DNA from: Phycisphaeraceae bacterium
GTDB taxonomy: Bacteria; Planctomycetota; Phycisphaerae; Phycisphaerales; UBA1924
NCBI GenBank assembly: GCA_021299385.1
Contig: JAJTGZ010000007.1
Span: forward strand, 23,055-87,054
Direction of reading: 5' to 3'
DNA: 64,000 nt
In this document: positions 36,404 through 44,524 of the stretch, one piece after another
How the letters are laid out: every line of letters begins with the position of its first letter
How positions within the stretch are numbered: the stretch's first letter is position 1
Translations under genes and position numbers: made by a program
The notes under the pieces: model-generated
Seen by the model: only the letters and a program-made list of their open reading frames with translations
The model's database searches: none
Told to the model about the DNA's origin: nothing

Positions 36404-36859
36404 ATGCAGCGGGCAACCGGGATCACCATCATCGAGCCGATGTGCGCGGTTTTTCGCCGGCACCTGCGTGCCGTGGGGCTGAAGTACACACCCGAGCGCG
36501 CCCGCGTGCTCGACACGGCCCTTGGTATGCACGGGCCGTTTTTGGTCGATGACTTGCTCGCAAAACTCGACGGCGGCCTGCCGCGGGTGAGTAAGGCGAC
36601 CACCTATCGCACGATCAAACTCCTAGAAGCCAGCGGGATCGTGCAGAAACTGCTGCTGACCAGCACGCAGAGCCACTACCAACTCGCCTTCGGCAACCCC
36701 TCCTCGGCGATCCTGGTCCGAACCGATGCCAACGCCGTCGAGCAGGTGCAGGCGCAGGGGCTGGACGCGCTGGTGCGGACTTTGGCCGCCGCACGCGGCC
36801 TGCATGCGCAGGGGTACCGGCTGGTGGTCTATGCCGCGGAGGGGCCGGGCGTTGAATAG
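36404..36859 (+). CDS. Fur-family-like regulator without metal-site residues
   Basis: The 151-residue protein has the winged-helix of Fur proteins: FRRHLRAVGLKYTPERARVLDTALGMHGPFLVDDLLAKL, then RVSKATTYRTIKLLEASGIVQKLLL, the recognition helix region. The dimer domain begins SHYQLAF, but the HHDH cluster and all Cys of the structural zinc site are missing and the rest (ILVRTDANAVEQVQAQGLDALV) keeps only a weak similarity. It may sense something other than metal or act constitutively. The spacer to the divergent membrane protein gene holds CTCTAGAG (36388-36395), a candidate operator half. Confidence 0.7.
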   Translation: MQRATGITIIEPMCAVFRRHLRAVGLKYTPERARVLDTALGMHGPFLVDDLLAKLDGGLPRVSKATTYRTIKLLEASGIVQKLLLTSTQSHYQLAFGNPSSAILVRTDANAVEQVQAQGLDALVRTLAAARGLHAQGYRLVVYAAEGPGVE

Positions 36860-36942
36860 CCCGCATCTCGGACCCGAGCGTCTTTGCTGCCGATGAACAC
36901 GGTGCAGAGATCAACAGTGGATGGTGCGCGGCCGAAGTTCTC

Positions 36943-36978
36943 AACCCCACCCCTGCCCCTCCCCTCGGGGGAGAGGTT
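36943..36978. repeat. 36-bp dispersed palindromic repeat, copy C (inverted)
   Basis: The reverse complement matches copy A except for one C-to-T change in the left arm. It lies between the converging Fur-like and LOG-family genes. Confidence 0.85.
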
Positions 36979-37020
36979 CTCAATCGCGCAGCGGGTGATG
37001 GGGTTGAGCGTGTGGGTGCA

Positions 37021-37875
37021 TCACACCACCTTGCCGTCGGCGGTTTCGGGCGCGCTCGGCTCGCGCTGCGGCGTGTATGTTCCCTTGGCACCGATCTCGC
37101 CCAGCCACCACCTGGGGCGTTGGCCTTGCCTGCGGCGTAGGCCAAAGGCGTTGACTGCGTGCGCTTGGAGATAGGCCATTGCTTCATCTGGGCTGTCGGT
37201 CAGGAAGAGCAGGTTCCCGTCGCTGGGGCTGATGGTCTTGGCCTGGACCATGGTCTGGCGGATGAACTGCACGAGGGGCTGCCAGTATGCCGTGCCCATG
37301 AGGATGACGGGGAAGCCCTTGATTTTCCCGGTCTGGATGAGTGTAAGAGCCTCGAACATTTCATCGAGTGTACCGAAGCCGCCGGGCATGATGATGAAGC
37401 CGTAGGAATACTTAACGAGCATGACCTTGCGGATGAAGAAGTACCGGAACTCGATGAAGCGGTCGAGGTAGGGGTTCGGCTGCTGCTCTTGCGGCAGCTC
37501 GATGTTGCACCCGACGGAGAAGCCCCCGGCGTCCTTGGCGCCGCGGTTGGCCGCCTCCATCACGCCCGGCCCGCCGCCGGTCAGGACGGTAAAGCCAAGC
37601 TCACTGATGCGTGCGCCGACCTGGCGTGCGAGTGTGTAGTAGGGGTGCCCGTCGCCAAAGCGTGCGGAGCCGAAGACCGTAACGCAGGGGCCAAGGAAGT
37701 GCATGCGGCGGAAGCCGGAGATGAACTCGATGAAGATGCGCACGCCACGGAGAAGCTCGCTGCCGCGTGAGCGTGGGCCTTCGAGGAAGATGGACTCTTG
37801 CGGGCTGCGTGTGCCCTTGGCCCAGGGCTGGCCCGCTGCGGCGGGTGGTTGGGTGTCCTGATCGGTGGTGTACAT
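37021..37875 (-). CDS. LOG-family (TIGR00730-type) nucleotide hydrolase
   Basis: The 284 residues contain the Rossmann-like LOG fold: VTVFGSARFGDGHPYY, VLTGGGPGVMEAANRGA, the motif FIIMPGGFGTLDEMFEALTLIQTGK (PGGxGTxxE), and PVILMGTAYW near the C-terminus. Family members release the base from nucleoside 5'-monophosphates (cytokinin-activating LOG type) or hydrolyse related nucleotides; the true substrate here is unknown. N-terminal and C-terminal tails of about 40 residues are outside the core. Cytosolic. Confidence 0.88.
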   Translation of the reverse strand: MYTTDQDTQPPAAAGQPWAKGTRSPQESIFLEGPRSRGSELLRGVRIFIEFISGFRRMHFLGPCVTVFGSARFGDGHPYYTLARQVGARISELGFTVLTGGGPGVMEAANRGAKDAGGFSVGCNIELPQEQQPNPYLDRFIEFRYFFIRKVMLVKYSYGFIIMPGGFGTLDEMFEALTLIQTGKIKGFPVILMGTAYWQPLVQFIRQTMVQAKTISPSDGNLLFLTDSPDEAMAYLQAHAVNAFGLRRRQGQRPRWWLGEIGAKGTYTPQREPSAPETADGKVV

Positions 37876-38021
37876 CGGGCGAGGGTAGAGGCCGGGGGAT
37901 GGATGGGCGTGGAAGTGCGCAAGATCGTGGAGATGGTGTTCCGTGTGGAACTTTTGCCCGATTGCAGTGGTTCTGACGGGGGTGTGAACGGGGGTGGTGG
38001 GCGTGGCGTAGACTTTTATAG

Positions 38022-38450
38022 ATGTCGGCGGCGCGGATATCTATTCTGTTGATTGTGGCGCTGGTCGCTGGCCTGCTCGGTGAGCCTGCGCGGGCGTGGC
38101 AGTGGGTGGCCCCCGATCGCGGGCAGATGACCTGCGCGGGGGATGAGGGATCGTGCGCGTGCTGCGGCGGGGGAGTGGATGAGGAGGGGAAGAGTTGCCC
38201 ACCTCAGGAGTGCCCGTGCGGGTCGCTGCCGCAGCGTGGGGGTGGGTTTACGGCGGTGGTGATGGGGTTGAACACGCCCGCGGGGGGGCAGATTGGTGCG
38301 CGTGCCCGTGTGAAGAAGGTTGAGCGGTGGCGCTCGGCATTGCCAGGGCCGCTGGCGGGGTTGGATGTGCCGGTGGTGGGAAGCGTGGGGGTTGTCTCTG
38401 GCGCGGCGGGGCGCGAGTTGCTTGCGATGGTGTGCGTCTGGCGGTTGTAG
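38022..38450 (+). CDS. Small Cys-rich secreted protein
   Basis: The 142 residues begin with a signal peptide (MSAARISILLIVALVAGLLGEPARA). The mature N-terminus has eight Cys within about 30 residues: MTCAGDEGSCACCGGGVDEEGKSC and PPQECPCGS, an arrangement that could bind metal such as copper or zinc. The remainder is a Val/Gly-rich domain. I do not recognise the family. It starts a plus-strand set with an HMA-domain lipoprotein and an outer-membrane barrel, suggesting a periplasmic metal-handling role by inference. Confidence 0.65.
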   Translation: MSAARISILLIVALVAGLLGEPARAWQWVAPDRGQMTCAGDEGSCACCGGGVDEEGKSCPPQECPCGSLPQRGGGFTAVVMGLNTPAGGQIGARARVKKVERWRSALPGPLAGLDVPVVGSVGVVSGAAGRELLAMVCVWRL

Positions 38451-38555
38451 CCGGGCGCGTGCGGGTCGTTGCGCGCGTGTTTTTGCGTGCTTAGTTGACT
38501 TTTACTGTCGAACAGACCACTTGGTGGGTTTGGTTTTTTTCTTACACACACAACC

Positions 38556-38571
38556 GGCCGGGTTTCCGGCC
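38556..38571 (+). promoter_or_regulatory. Leader hairpin upstream of the HMA lipoprotein
   Basis: GGCCGG-GTTT-CCGGCC forms a perfect six-pair stem ending 16 bases before the ATG at 38588, beside the AGGAC ribosome-binding site at 38576-38580. It could affect translation. A pyrimidine-rich run precedes it. Confidence 0.4.
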
Positions 38572-38587
38572 TGATAGGACCAGGAAC

Positions 38588-38989
38588 ATGACAGGGAATA
38601 CGGATCGCTTTATGAAGTTTGCACCGATGGCGTTGACGGGGGCCTTGCTGCTTGGGGGGTGCCAGGGTAGTGGCACGCCGGGCGCGGGTGAGAAGGTGCC
38701 CGAAGGTGTGGTACACCAGGTTACCCCAGAGGACACTGCGGCGACGCACACGCAGACGCCGGTTACGGGGGATGAGGTGGTTCTGCTGGTAAACGGTCTG
38801 GGGTGCCCGCAGTGTTCGACGAACATCAACAAGACACTGGAGAGGGTGCCGGGCGTAACTTCGGTGCATGTGGACATTGGGAGCGGGAAGGTAACGGTGG
38901 GGCTGGGTTCCAAGCGGAAGCCGACGCCGCATCAGTTGAGTGAGGCGGTTGTGGATGCGGGTTTGACGCTGGTGAAGATCGAGCGGTAG
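38588..38989 (+). CDS. HMA-domain lipoprotein (metal-binding)
   Basis: The 133-residue protein has a lipobox LLGGC (C25) after a hydrophobic segment. After a Thr/Glu-rich linker of about 40 residues a heavy-metal-associated domain follows: EVVLLVNGLGCPQCSTNINKTLERVPGVTSVHVDIGSGKVTVGL with metal ligands C73 and C76 (CxxC) and the beta-alpha-beta spacing of CopZ/MerP. A membrane-tethered periplasmic metallochaperone is the best reading. Its neighbours are the Cys-rich secreted protein and an outer-membrane barrel. The ATG is preceded by AGGAC at eight bases. Confidence 0.85.
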   Translation: MTGNTDRFMKFAPMALTGALLLGGCQGSGTPGAGEKVPEGVVHQVTPEDTAATHTQTPVTGDEVVLLVNGLGCPQCSTNINKTLERVPGVTSVHVDIGSGKVTVGLGSKRKPTPHQLSEAVVDAGLTLVKIER

Positions 38990-39008
38990 GAACAAGAAAG
39001 GGAACAAC

Positions 39009-39833
39009 ATGAAGACGTTACTTTGCCTGTGCATAGCCGGGTGTGTGGTGGTGTTGTGTGTCGGGAGGGCGGTCGGGCAGGAGGCGATGTACACCGCTGC
39101 CGCGACGATGCCGCCGCCGGGGTCGGTGGTGTTTCGGCCGCAGTTGATGTTCAGCCGGTATGGTGCGGACCCGGACGGGCCGAGCACGCGGACGGATTAC
39201 ACGGCTGTGGACCTTGGGGTGCAGATCGGCCTTGCGCGTGCGTGGTCGCTGTCGGTCAACGCGCCGGTGGAGTATCAGCAGAGCCAGCGGCCCAGCGGGG
39301 ACACCAACCGGGTGGAGGTCGAGGATGTGGACTTGATGCTCAAGTACCGGTTCTACATGGACAACAGCGGCGGTATCGACACGGCGCGTGCGGCGGTTAC
39401 ATTCGGGACGCGCCTAGAGAGGGTCGAGGGCTTCAGCGTGGACCCGCACGTTGGGGTGGTGCTGACGAAGGTGCAGGGGCGCAACGGGATCAACGCGGAG
39501 GCCTCGTACCTGCTGACTACCAGCGGGAGGGAGGAGACGATCCGGGAGGGCGACGGCACTGCGGACCTGGTGAGGACCAACGTCAGTTATGTGTTTCGGT
39601 TGTGGCCGGCGGAGTTCACCAGCACCAGCACGGGGGGTTGGTACGCCACGGCGGAGCTCAACGGGATGTGGGAGACCAACGGGGACAGGGAGGTGCGGTG
39701 GGCGCCGGGGTTGATGTACGAGGGGCGGGAGGTGAGTTTCGAGGTGATGATGCAGTTGCCGGTGTGGCACGAGCTGGGGGAGCGGGCGGAGCTTGATTGG
39801 AGCGTGGGTGTGGGGTTGCGGTTGTTGTTCTGA
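39009..39833 (+). CDS. Outer-membrane beta-barrel-like protein
   Basis: The 274 residues have a signal peptide (MKTLLCLCIAGCVVVLCVGRAVGQ) and then alternating polar/hydrophobic strands (WSLSVNAPVEYQQSQRP, VDLMLKYRFYM, AAVTFGTRLERVEG, GGWYATAELNGMWET), ending in LRLLF, the terminal Phe recognised by the Bam machinery. It resembles the short transporter-type barrels of the MetA/phenol-degradation group, though I cannot name the family. It lies 19 bases after the HMA lipoprotein and is surely co-transcribed. A role in metal passage is inferred from context only. Confidence 0.7.
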   Translation: MKTLLCLCIAGCVVVLCVGRAVGQEAMYTAAATMPPPGSVVFRPQLMFSRYGADPDGPSTRTDYTAVDLGVQIGLARAWSLSVNAPVEYQQSQRPSGDTNRVEVEDVDLMLKYRFYMDNSGGIDTARAAVTFGTRLERVEGFSVDPHVGVVLTKVQGRNGINAEASYLLTTSGREETIREGDGTADLVRTNVSYVFRLWPAEFTSTSTGGWYATAELNGMWETNGDREVRWAPGLMYEGREVSFEVMMQLPVWHELGERAELDWSVGVGLRLLF

Positions 39834-39973
39834 TCTCAGGCCGGGGAGAGTTTTACTCCAGAGGCCCAGAGGCCCAGAGGAAAGGCTGGGGAATCACTCA
39901 GAGGACGGAGGGCGGAAGGTAAGGCAGGAGGGGTGGTTGGGTTGGTTTGTTTTGGTTTGTTTGTTGTGTGGTG

Positions 39974-41290
39974 CTATTTGGTGGGGGTTACGGTGAGAGT
40001 TGTGAGTTGGTCGGGTTGCCACCATTGGCGGAGGTGGTCGGCGAGGTCTTGGGGTTTGAGGTTGGCGAGGGTTTCGGGTGCCGTGGCGAGTTCGTCGATG
40101 GGGACGTTGAGGAACCAGGCGACGGGTAGGGCTGTGACCCAGTAGTCGGCTGTGGCCAGGCGGGGGGTGAGTTCGTCGAGGAGGTCTTGGCGGGCGCGGT
40201 CGAAGGAGGCCTGGGTTGGGCCTTGGGTGGCCAGGCGGGTGAGGCGTTCGCGTGTGGCGGCGATGAGTTTCTCGGCCTGTGCGGCGTCGGCGTGGACGAC
40301 GGCGGTAGCGATGCAGAGGCCCATGTTGGGCAGGGCGCGGCCGGGGATGGCGTTGCCGGCGACGATCAGTTGCTTGAGGCCCTGCTCGGTGATGGCCGAG
40401 GTGAGTTCGGCTTGCATCAGTTTGCTGGCCAGGACTGAGAGCCTCGCCTGTGTCAGGTCGTGCTGTGGCGGGGCAGGGAGTGTGAGGACGATGTAGGCCT
40501 GGTCTGCAGGGCCGGGGTTGTGGGCGTGGTGTGCGGCGGGGGTTGGGCGTGGGAGGTTGCGGGGGGCGTCGAAGCGGTCGCGGGGGCGTGGTGAGATGTT
40601 GGCGAGTGCGGACTGGATGACTGGGATGGCCTCGGCGGGTTGGATGCGCCCGACGATGGCGATATCGATCGCGCTGGAGCTCAAGCGGGCATCGGCGAAG
40701 GCCTGGGCGGCTTCGATGGTGATCGCTTGGACAACATCGGGCGTGAGGCGCTCGGCGCGGGCCTGGTTGATGGGGTCAAAGATCGCGCCGATGGCTTGGA
40801 CGGCGGAGTTGGGCTTGGCGTCGGCGGTGGCACGGGAGGCGGTGAGGAGTTCGGCCTTGGCCTTGGCGAAGCGGGCGGGGTCGAGGCGGGGGGACTTGAT
40901 GATCGTGGCGAGGGTGGAGAGGGTTTGGGTGAGCGGGGTGGTGGAGGTGGTGTGCTGGAGGGAGATCCCTTCGGGCCAGAGTTGAGCTGACCAGCCGGGG
41001 AAGGTGGAAAGGTCCAGGGAGGAGGCGACGAGGCGCGTCAGGCCGAGTTGGGTGGGGGATTCGAGGAACTCAGGCCCGGCGATGAGCACGGCGATTCGCA
41101 TGCCGGGGGTGGTGAAGGGCTTGATGTGGACCTGGAGGCCTGAGTCGAGCAGGAGCGTGGTGGTGCCTGCGCGTGGGGCGAAGGAGACGGCGTGGATGGT
41201 GGCTGGTTGTGGTGCGGGTGGTGGTTCGGGCTGCTCGCTAGCGGTGGCCAGCAGGAGTGTGGCCAGCAAGATGGGGAGGGCCGACGGCAT
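39974..41290 (-). CDS. M16 peptidase-like exported protein lacking the zinc motif
   Basis: The 438-residue protein has a short signal peptide and the overall M16 (insulinase/mitochondrial processing peptidase) pattern: LLLDSGLQVHIKPFTTPGMRIAVLIAGPEFLESPTQLGLTRLVASSL at the N-terminal domain and RFAKAKAELLTASRA, then a second homologous half (RLSVLASKLMQAELTSAI, RARQDLLDEL). Where active members carry HxxEH, this has LGLTRL, so it is probably not a protease alone. It follows the RND permease by 36 bases and appears to be the last gene of that operon. Confidence 0.7.
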   Translation of the reverse strand: MPSALPILLATLLLATASEQPEPPPAPQPATIHAVSFAPRAGTTTLLLDSGLQVHIKPFTTPGMRIAVLIAGPEFLESPTQLGLTRLVASSLDLSTFPGWSAQLWPEGISLQHTTSTTPLTQTLSTLATIIKSPRLDPARFAKAKAELLTASRATADAKPNSAVQAIGAIFDPINQARAERLTPDVVQAITIEAAQAFADARLSSSAIDIAIVGRIQPAEAIPVIQSALANISPRPRDRFDAPRNLPRPTPAAHHAHNPGPADQAYIVLTLPAPPQHDLTQARLSVLASKLMQAELTSAITEQGLKQLIVAGNAIPGRALPNMGLCIATAVVHADAAQAEKLIAATRERLTRLATQGPTQASFDRARQDLLDELTPRLATADYWVTALPVAWFLNVPIDELATAPETLANLKPQDLADHLRQWWQPDQLTTLTVTPTK

Positions 41291-41326
41291 GAGAGGTTGT
41301 AGGTGCGTGCGGCGGGTGCGTTGCGG

Positions 41327-44300
41327 TCAGGCGTGGGGTTGAGGTGTTGCGGGTGTGGGGATGGTGGGTTTGTCGGCGCTGGTGTGGGGGCGCTGGCCGA
41401 GGAATTTTTCGGTTATGGATTGGATAACGACGTAGAGGACGGGGGTGAAGATGAGGCCCAGGAGGGTGTTGCCGATCATGCCGAAGAAGACGGCGGTGCC
41501 GATGGCCTGGCGGCTGGCTGCGCCTGCGCCGGTGGCGATCATGAGTGGGAGGACGCCGAGGATGAAGGCGAGTGCGGTCATGAGGATGGGGCGGAGGCGT
41601 TGGCGTGAGGCCTCGACGGCGCACTCGACGATGGGCTTGCCTTGTTCGCGGTAGGCCTTTGCGAACTCGACGATGAGGATGGCGTTTTTGGCGCCGAGGC
41701 CGACGAGGAGGACGAGGCCGACCTGGGTGTAGATGTTGTTGTCCATGCCGCGGTACATGAGGCCGGCCATTGCACCCAGGACGGCGAGCGGAATCGAGAG
41801 GACGACGGAGAGCGGGATGAACCAGCTTTCGTAGAGTGCGGCGAGGATGAGGTAGACGACCAGGAGGGCCAGTGAGAAGACGATGATGGCCTGGTTGCCG
41901 ATGAGGCGTTCTTGGTAGGACATGGCGGTCCACTCGAAGCTCATGCCGGGTGGGAGTGTGGCCTTGGCCATGCTCTCGACGACGTCGAGGCTCTCGCCTG
42001 AGGAGACGCCGGGTGCGGGCTGTCCTTGGACGACGGCGGCGGGATAGATGTTGTAGCGGACGACGCGGTCGGGCCCCATGGTTTCTTTGACCGTCATGAG
42101 TGAGCCGAGAGGGACCATGCTGCCGTCGGGCTTGCGGACATCGAGTCGGAGGATGTCTTCGGGTACGGTGCGGAAGCGGCTGTCGGCCGAGACGTTGACC
42201 TGCCAGGTGCGGCCGAAGAGGTTGAAGTCGTTGACGTAGGCGGAGGCCATGTAGCCGGACATGGTGGAGAAGACGTCTTGGAGTGGGATGCCGAGTTTTT
42301 TGACTTTTTCGCGGTCGACGTCGGCGAATATCTGGGGGACGGATGGGCGGAAACCGCTGTTGACGCCGAGGAGTTTGGACTGTGCGTTGCCCTCAGCGAC
42401 GAGTGTCTGGACTACATCGCCCATGGCCTGGCGGCCGACGCCTGCGGTGTCCTGGACGCGGAGGTCAAAGCCGGACGCGCTGCCGAGGCCGTCGATGGCG
42501 GGCAGGGAGAAGATGATGCAGATGGCGTCGGGTATGGCGGCGGTTTTCATGCGGAGTTCGTGCATGATCGTGTCGGTATCGCGTCCCTTGGGCAGGCGTA
42601 CCGACCAGTCTTCAAGGCCTGCGAACATGGCGGCGTAGTTGGAGCCGTTGCTGTTGATGATGGAGTAGCCGCCGAGGCGGCTGAAGTTTTTGATGCCGTC
42701 GGTCTGCTTGAGGATGTCCTCGACTTTTTTGGTGGCGGCGAGTGTTCGTTCTTGTGAGGAGGCGTCGGGCATCCAGATATCGACCATGATGAGGCCGCGG
42801 TCTTCGAGGGGTACGAAGCCGGTGGGGACCCTGGTAAAGGTCCAGCCGATGGCGACGATGCAGGCGGCGAAGGCGGCGAGTGTGAAGGTGATGACGGCGG
42901 GGTGTACGAGGAACTTGATAAGGCGTGCGTAGGCGTTGGCGAGTGCGTCGAAGGCTTTGTTGAAAGCGCGGAAGAGGATGAAGGGTTTGTGGCCCTCTTT
43001 GTGGGGTTTGAGGATGACGCCGCAGAGTGCGGGGGTGAGCGTGATGGCGCAGAGGCCGCTGAGGAAGGTGCTGACGGCGATGGTGAGTGCGAACTGCTTG
43101 AAGAGTTGGCCGCTGATGCCGGGGAGGAAGGCGGTGGGGATGAAGACGGCCATGAGGACGACGGTGATGCTGACGACGGGGGCGAGGACTTCTTTCATCG
43201 CCTGTATGGTGGCCTGCTTGGGTGGGAGGTGTGATTCTTTCATCACGCGTTCGACGTTCTCGACGACGACGATGGCATCGTCGACGACGATGCCGATGGC
43301 GACGACGAGGCCGAAGAGGACGGGCATGTTGACGGAGAAGCCCAGGAGTTTGGCGAAGAAGAATGTGCCGATGATCGAGACGGGGATGGCGAGCATCGGG
43401 ATGAGCGAGAGGCGGAGGCTGCCGAGGAAGAGGATGACGACGGCCAGGACGAGTACGAGGGCTTCGAGGAAGGTGTGGTAGACGGAATCAACGGCGGCGA
43501 GGACGAACTTGGAGCTGTCGTAGACGATCTCGAAGGCCAGTCCATCGGGCAGGGAAGCGGACTTGGCATTGAGGATTTTTTCCACTTCCTTGGCGATCTG
43601 TACGGCGTTTCCGCCCGGGGCCTGGTAGACGAACATGACGGCCGCGGGTAAGCCTTTGTAGGCGGCGAGGAGGTCGTAGGACTTGCCGCCGAGCTCGACG
43701 CGTGCGACGTCTTTGACGCGGATGATGCGGTTGCCATCGGCGCGGACGATGACGTTCTCAAACTCATCGACGCTGGAGAGCCGGCCGAGTGTGGAGACGT
43801 TGTATTGATAGGCCTGTCCGGTGGGTACAGGGGGCTGGCCGACTGCGCCGGCGGCGACCTGGACGTTCTGCTCGCGGAGTGCGGCGATGACGTCCATGGT
43901 GGTGAGGCTGCGTGCTTTGAGGCGTTGGGGGTCGAGCCAGACGCGGATGCCGTAGTCCTTGCCGGGGAACATGGATGTGGCGCCGACGCCCTTGATGCGT
44001 TTGATCTCATCGTTGATGTTGATGGTGAGGTAGTTGCTGAGGAAGAGGTCGTCGTAGTTCTCGGCGGCCTGCGCGTCCTTGGGTGCGAGGGCGAAGATGG
44101 TTACGAAACTGGAGGAGACCTTGTCGGTGGTGATGCCGTTGCGGCGGGCGTCTTCGGGGAGTTTGGGCTGTGCGATGGCGACGCGGTTCTGGACGAGGAC
44201 GGAGGCGATGTCGATGTTGGTGCCAAGCTCGAAGGTGACCTTGAGTGTGTACTGCCCGTTGCTTGTGGAGGTGCTCTCCATGTAGAGCATGCCGGGGACG

Positions 44301-44515
44301 CCGTTGACGGCCTGCTCGATGGGTGAGGCGACGGTGTCGGCGACGACCTGGGCGCTGGCGCCGGGGTAGTTGGCGGTAACCTGGATGACCGGCGGTGTGA
44401 TGTCGGGGTACTGCGCGACGGGGAGAGTGGGGTAAGCGACCAGCCCCATGATGACGATGAGGATGGAGATGACGGCCGAGACGATGGGGCGTCGGACGGG
44501 GAATTCGGCGAGCAT
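41327..44515 (-). CDS. AcrB/MexB-type RND efflux permease
   Basis: The 1062 residues match hydrophobe/amphiphile efflux pumps of the AcrB subfamily: start MLAEFPVRRPIVSAVISILI, VAQYPDITPPVIQVTANYPGASAQ, and in helix 4 the proton-relay Asp pair in VVAIGIVVDDAIVVVENVER. Two halves of six helices each enclose two porter loops; the helix-11 region has KNAILIVEFAKAYRE. It sits between the adaptor (9-base gap) and the M16-like gene. Substrates cannot be predicted, although broad organic toxins are typical for the family. Confidence 0.95.
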   Translation of the reverse strand: MLAEFPVRRPIVSAVISILIVIMGLVAYPTLPVAQYPDITPPVIQVTANYPGASAQVVADTVASPIEQAVNGVPGMLYMESTSTSNGQYTLKVTFELGTNIDIASVLVQNRVAIAQPKLPEDARRNGITTDKVSSSFVTIFALAPKDAQAAENYDDLFLSNYLTININDEIKRIKGVGATSMFPGKDYGIRVWLDPQRLKARSLTTMDVIAALREQNVQVAAGAVGQPPVPTGQAYQYNVSTLGRLSSVDEFENVIVRADGNRIIRVKDVARVELGGKSYDLLAAYKGLPAAVMFVYQAPGGNAVQIAKEVEKILNAKSASLPDGLAFEIVYDSSKFVLAAVDSVYHTFLEALVLVLAVVILFLGSLRLSLIPMLAIPVSIIGTFFFAKLLGFSVNMPVLFGLVVAIGIVVDDAIVVVENVERVMKESHLPPKQATIQAMKEVLAPVVSITVVLMAVFIPTAFLPGISGQLFKQFALTIAVSTFLSGLCAITLTPALCGVILKPHKEGHKPFILFRAFNKAFDALANAYARLIKFLVHPAVITFTLAAFAACIVAIGWTFTRVPTGFVPLEDRGLIMVDIWMPDASSQERTLAATKKVEDILKQTDGIKNFSRLGGYSIINSNGSNYAAMFAGLEDWSVRLPKGRDTDTIMHELRMKTAAIPDAICIIFSLPAIDGLGSASGFDLRVQDTAGVGRQAMGDVVQTLVAEGNAQSKLLGVNSGFRPSVPQIFADVDREKVKKLGIPLQDVFSTMSGYMASAYVNDFNLFGRTWQVNVSADSRFRTVPEDILRLDVRKPDGSMVPLGSLMTVKETMGPDRVVRYNIYPAAVVQGQPAPGVSSGESLDVVESMAKATLPPGMSFEWTAMSYQERLIGNQAIIVFSLALLVVYLILAALYESWFIPLSVVLSIPLAVLGAMAGLMYRGMDNNIYTQVGLVLLVGLGAKNAILIVEFAKAYREQGKPIVECAVEASRQRLRPILMTALAFILGVLPLMIATGAGAASRQAIGTAVFFGMIGNTLLGLIFTPVLYVVIQSITEKFLGQRPHTSADKPTIPTPATPQPHA

Positions 44516-44524
44516 GATGGTCCT

